NCBI GenBank assembly: GCA_037179515.1
Contig: JAXCGZ010019173.1
Location: forward strand, 47,501 to 60,000
DNA from: Halocaridina rubra
Taxonomy: Eukaryota > Arthropoda > Malacostraca > Decapoda > Atyidae
DNA length: 12,500 bases
Direction of reading: 5' to 3'
Of the stretch, positions 10,325-12,500 are shown one piece after another; within the stretch, counting starts at the first letter, position 1; every line of letters begins with the position of its first letter. The translations under genes and the position numbers were made by a program. The notes below the pieces were generated by a model. The model saw only the letters and a list, made by a program, of their open reading frames with translations, searched no databases and had not been told where the DNA came from.

Positions 10325-11418
10325 ATAGTTGATGCAATTTTATCATCAAAGAATCCACGATCTTCTTTACGCATCCACAATACAACAAACAATCACTCTG
10401 TAAAGAGTATCAAAGGACAATCTTCCAAAATTTCAAGATAATAACATACAGTTTTTTAATTCCGTCAATTATGACGTCAATCCATAAAGTGTAAAACACA
10501 CTATTCATCAATTAAACGACACTGTTAAGTCAGCAACAGTAAATGGAAAATGTAATGCAAACCACACTGTTCCTCAAATAAACGACACTGTGCACCTAGC
10601 AGTAGGTGGGTCACTACCTTCTGTTTATTTACATAAACAAAGGAATCAATACGACATTCTAGACATCGTAAAATGGGAAATATGTAAACACACAAATTCC
10701 TAAAAACCACTGTTCACCCAGCCGAAATTGGGTACTAATATCCAAATTACTTAATGGACGCTCAATTACGAAAGTATATTTCGTTTCCACAGGTCGAGAA
10801 ACGCTTTATCCACGCGGGAAAAAGATTCTCTTACTTATTTCAACAACCACTTAAATTTCAAAGTTATATTCGCAATATTCATGCAAATACATGCAATGCT
10901 CCTCCCTTTTTTCGTTGAAATGTGGACAATTTTAACCGTACAGTTTAACACTAACTTCTTACAAGGCGGGAGTTTATCTAGAATGTACACTACTTTCACC
11001 ATTACCACAAAACTTTTCATCCGGTTCGAAGGACCAAAAGCTGTGGAGGATTTCCTGTGTTATTACCCTTCGATCTTATAACCCCCTAAATTCGGAAATC
11101 CTGACACGGCTTCAGTAGAGGCCTACCACGATCTCAAAATTAAATCCTCTACCAATAAATATAATTAATATTACATGCATAGACATACATGCAAATATTT
11201 TATAAGGAGTTTATGAACTGTTGATATGTGAATATTTAAATAAACTCTCCTCACCTTAAATTAAAATTTCCTCATACAGAATAATAAATTTTCTAACATA
11301 CATTCTACCTACGAGTGTTCAATTAAATGAGCTCATTCTGTCCCTCACACGTAGTTATAAATATTGTTAGAAATACAATACATCTGTACTCATCTATCCG
11401 GATAACCCTGATGTCGTC
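10325..11418 (-). other. untranslated leader of the BEL/Pao element
   Basis: About 1.1 kb lies between the 5' LTR and the Gag start. It is AT-rich, with only short frames on either strand and none with recognisable features. A short repeat (ttaaacgacactgt at about 10512, ataaacgacactgt at about 10577) is the only local structure I see. It should contain the primer binding site and packaging signal, but I could not identify either. The length is generous for a leader and it could include sequence captured from elsewhere. Confidence 0.5.
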
Positions 11419-12052
11419 AGCAATCACGGGACTCCGAATCTTCTTCTTATCCACGTATCTCTATTATCTTTTCTACTTGAGCGTCTCGTAACGTCTCACG
11501 AGAGCAACTAATTATAAACTTATAAGTACTGTCAATAAACACAGTAAAAATGAGTGCCTCGTAGCATCTCACGACAGCAACTAAATACTCTTTAACAAAC
11601 TTATAAGTACTGTCAATAAACACAGTAAAAATGAGTGCCTCGTAGCATCTCACGACAGCAACTATCTTTTTGTAAGAAAGTCTTACAAAACTCCCTTCGT
11701 TTGTAAGGGTCCTTGATACTAGGACTAACCTGAGTTATGACTTGTTTACAACGGTTCTTTGTTCAACGAGGCAGGCGATACAATAAGCGTTATCTAGGAG
11801 GTGAAGGGTTAATGGCTAAAATCCATTAGTGACCTACATTCCTTTCTCCAAGTCTGCTACAGCCAGCTTTCATAATAAACTACACATTATACATACGACT
11901 ATACGTGTATACATGATAGAAATTAATAAGTACACATACTAAGTCTAAAAGTATACATTCAGGCACTTACATTACAATAAACGAAACTATATGCAAAACA
12001 ACACTTACATAATGTACGTAGAAATAAACTGTCTTGAAATATATTCAAGACA
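11419..12052 (-). repeat. 5' LTR of the BEL/Pao element
   Basis: This is the direct copy of 6886-7519, 634 bp with about 18 substitutions and no indel found by eye. As the upstream LTR it would carry the promoter for the element's RNA, but I could not pick a convincing TATA box or start. Its internal sub-repeats of about 80 bp (11540 and 11621, with a diverged third from about 11478) are the same as in the other LTR, so they predate the insertion. Confidence 0.95.
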
Positions 12053-12500
12053 AACAGTATTGCATCATGTTAAATAGTGTCCGATAGCGTACAATGTATT
12101 GGGGTCGCACCTACGTGAGCTAGCATATATATTTATATTTCTAGTAGTTTCATGATTTTATTGATAAAAAAACGTATTTCTTAGCCTAAGAATAATAAAA
12201 CAGTAAAATATAGTAAAAAAACATAAGTACTAACAGTATTGCAACATGTTAAATACGATACCGCTATCAGCATTTCGGACAAAGGCTTCCACCATCTTCC
12301 ATTGTCTCGCCTCACTCATTCAGTCTAACTAACGTGTGCGCCGTTCACGTTGTGCTTAATAATACGTTTTGCTTGTGATATATTTACTTGCATATTTTAA
12401 CCTTTGCAATGCCTCCCAAGCATCCTTCATCTTCTAAGGCTTTTTGTAGTAAGCCTAAGTGGCAAAGGAAAATGTTAACCATAACAGATAAGGTAAGTTT
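12053..12500 (+). mobile_element. continuation of the third Tigger-like copy (5' unit and exon 1), running off the window
   Basis: From acagtattgcatcatgttaa through gtccgatagcgtacaatgta, ctagcatatatatttatatt and gataaaaaaacgtatttctt to the exon at 12409, this is a plus-strand copy of the unit present inverted at 1555-2860. It restarts a Tigger-like copy whose left end is at 6777. Only one unit is seen, so the tandem amplification in 1553-2830 is not shared here. The palindromic CACGTG of the other units is mutated (actaacgtgtg near 12330). A short extra stretch (about 12286-12310, ccaccatcttccattgtctc) is not in the other copies. Confidence 0.8.
12409..12492 (+). CDS. putative transposase exon 1, intact copy with splice donor at the window edge
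   Basis: ATG at 12409 opens 28 codons (MPPKHPSSSKAFC to QRKMLTITDK) and GTAAGTTT begins at 12493, a strong phase-0 splice donor. It differs from the copy at 1559-1642 at four residues, yet length, start and donor are kept. The basic run followed by Leu-Thr-Ile-Thr-Asp-Lys-Val fits the lead-in to the first DNA-binding helix-turn-helix of Tigger-type transposases (family knowledge, not searched). The window ends 8 bases past the exon, so a real intron and catalytic exon could follow. Among the three copies this is the one that could belong to a complete transposase gene. Confidence 0.55.

Larger units (their letters stand above)
6886..12052 (-). mobile_element. BEL/Pao LTR retrotransposon, non-autonomous, Gag-protease retained
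   Basis: The 5167-bp element has direct LTRs at 6886-7519 and 11419-12052, a purine-rich tract next to the left LTR and a coding frame on the minus strand, so the 5' LTR is the right-hand one. The order Gag (DUF1759-like), three CCHC knuckles, a BEL-type aspartic protease and a DPLGLISP post-RT motif identifies BEL/Pao. Most of the reverse transcriptase core, RNase H and integrase are deleted, so movement would need a complete relative. The LTRs have equal length and about 18 mismatches in 634 (about 97% identical), which suggests a fairly recent insertion. Flanks show no clear target-site duplication (left aaata, right aacag). I found no convincing TGG-type primer binding site beside the 5' LTR. 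Confidence 0.92.

Noticed and set aside
11395..11418. Primer binding site beside the 5' LTR
   Set aside because: No TGG followed by a recognisable tRNA 3'-end complement is seen in the first tens of bases, so I did not call one.
10325..11418. Host exon inside the leader
   Set aside because: No frame with protein-like composition and no paired splice sites could be supported by eye.

Overview
The window looks like non-genic, transposon-packed DNA from a eukaryote. I see no host gene, rRNA or tRNA. An arthropod is likely, and a decapod crustacean is my best guess. That rests on long (TA)n, (TTA)n and (TC)n runs, a non-LTR reverse transcriptase of a type I associate with crab and shrimp genomes, a BEL/Pao element, and many TA-flanked DNA transposon ends of the form CAGTGxTCCCTCGCTxxATCGCG. 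The organism call is inference; the repeat structure is read directly.

Layout. 1-1108: 5'-truncated LINE reverse transcriptase on the minus strand, decayed by one stop and one frameshift. 1107-1214: (TA)n. 1215-4765: a Tigger/pogo-like DNA transposon on the minus strand. Its right-type end is at 1215 and its left-type end at 4765. Its body is a tandemly duplicated block carrying two copies of what looks like transposase exon 1, each ending in a GTAAGT splice donor. A second, internally deleted relative (2893-4511, plus strand, TA on both sides) is nested inside it and carries an array of about 8.4 units of 160 bp. 4774-5670: another CAGT-ended element with diverged inverted arms. 5100-6454: AT-rich DNA with microsatellites and no gene. 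6455-6644: a solitary right-type end. 6645-6776: (TA)n. 6777-6885: a left-type end of a third Tigger-like copy, broken by an LTR retrotransposon; the copy resumes at 12053 and reaches exon 1 plus splice donor at the window edge.

6886-12052: a BEL/Pao LTR retrotransposon on the minus strand. Its two 634-bp LTRs differ at about 18 positions. A single 870-codon frame holds Gag (DUF1759-like core and three CCHC knuckles), an aspartic protease and only the edges of reverse transcriptase. The reverse transcriptase core has been deleted, and everything between the post-RT motif and a short C-terminal tail (RNase H, integrase) is also gone. It is therefore a non-autonomous element that keeps Gag and protease.

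Nothing here works together as a host pathway. What the sequence records is the order of transposition: the Tigger-like copies came first, a relative jumped into one of them, and a BEL/Pao element landed in another. The (TA)n tracts sit at the TA target sites of the Tigger-like elements. The most interesting parts are the amplified promoter/exon-1 units, the 160-bp array that may be an early satellite, and the Gag-only BEL derivative.
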